From positions 1 through 5,160 of the forward strand of contig WQUQ01000147.1 in assembly GCA_009782025.1 (NCBI GenBank): a stretch of 5,160 nt of DNA, written 5' to 3'. Within the stretch, counting starts at the first letter, position 1, and each line of letters begins with the position of its first letter. The translations under genes were made by a program, and so were the position numbers. The stretch is from Desulfobulbus sp. (GTDB taxonomy: Bacteria; Pseudomonadota; Gammaproteobacteria; Burkholderiales; Rhodocyclaceae). The notes under the pieces were generated by a model. The model was not told the origin of the DNA and did no database searches. It saw only the letters and a program-made list of their open reading frames with translations. Shown one piece after another: positions 5,104-5,160 of this stretch.

Positions 5104-5160
5104 GCTCCCCCCATCCCAACCTTCCCCCGCAGGCGGGGGAAGGGGCTTTGTTCCCTCCCC
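5104..5160. repeat. Start of a dispersed-type GC-rich palindromic repeat, cut by window edge
   Basis: The core is CCTTCCCCCGC (5120-5130), AG, then GCGGGGGAAGG (5133-5143): a perfect 11-base inverted repeat. It is flanked by C-rich strings (CCCCCCATCCCAA before, TTCCCTCCCC after). The make-up resembles the short intergenic palindromic elements spread through many GC-rich proteobacterial genomes. The element continues beyond the right edge, so its full length is unknown. Confidence 0.6.

Noticed and set aside
1..5160. CRISPR arrays, tRNA/rRNA genes, insertion sequences
   Set aside because: I saw no regularly spaced direct repeats, no tRNA-like cloverleaf or rRNA sequence and no transposase fragments.

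Overview
The window looks like part of the chromosome of a GC-rich betaproteobacterium, most likely of the Rhodocyclales type. The reasons are the signal-peptide start of a DUF1302-type protein, an enoyl-CoA hydratase of the 257-residue type common in that class, and a sugar-transport-free phosphotransferase cluster (EIIA of the mannose family, HPr with Ser46, enzyme I). The genus is inference only.

Layout. Positions 1-129 (minus strand) hold the first 43 codons of a secreted or outer-membrane protein that runs off the left edge. Positions 141-714 are a long gene-free divergent control region. It has four copies of a palindrome close to ACCGACCGGTCGGT, one good sigma70-like promoter on each strand, a T-rich tract (A-rich in the leftward transcript), and a second perfect palindrome abutting one operator. 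Positions 715-1407 (plus) encode a two-repeat carboxymuconolactone decarboxylase/AhpD-like protein with a TTG start and no CxxC motif. Positions 1408-1577 hold a rho-independent terminator that ends just before the ribosome-binding site of the next gene, an enoyl-CoA hydratase (1578-2351). A hairpin-rich spacer (2352-2499) leads to three tightly packed genes: EIIA-Man (2500-2889), HPr (2891-3160) and enzyme I (3179-4921). The tail (4922-5160) has a probable terminator and the start of a dispersed-type palindromic repeat cut by the window edge.

How it works together. In the left half, the outer-membrane protein and the CMD-like protein appear to be controlled from one divergent region by the same dimeric repressor, probably TetR-type, whose gene is not in the window. 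One operator lies in the spacer of the leftward promoter and one just after the predicted start of the rightward transcript. The enoyl-CoA hydratase suggests acyl-CoA breakdown nearby. The right half is a complete phosphorelay (PEP to enzyme I to HPr to EIIA) with no sugar permease, so it is probably regulatory. The most interesting part is the 141-714 control region; the coding genes belong to known families.
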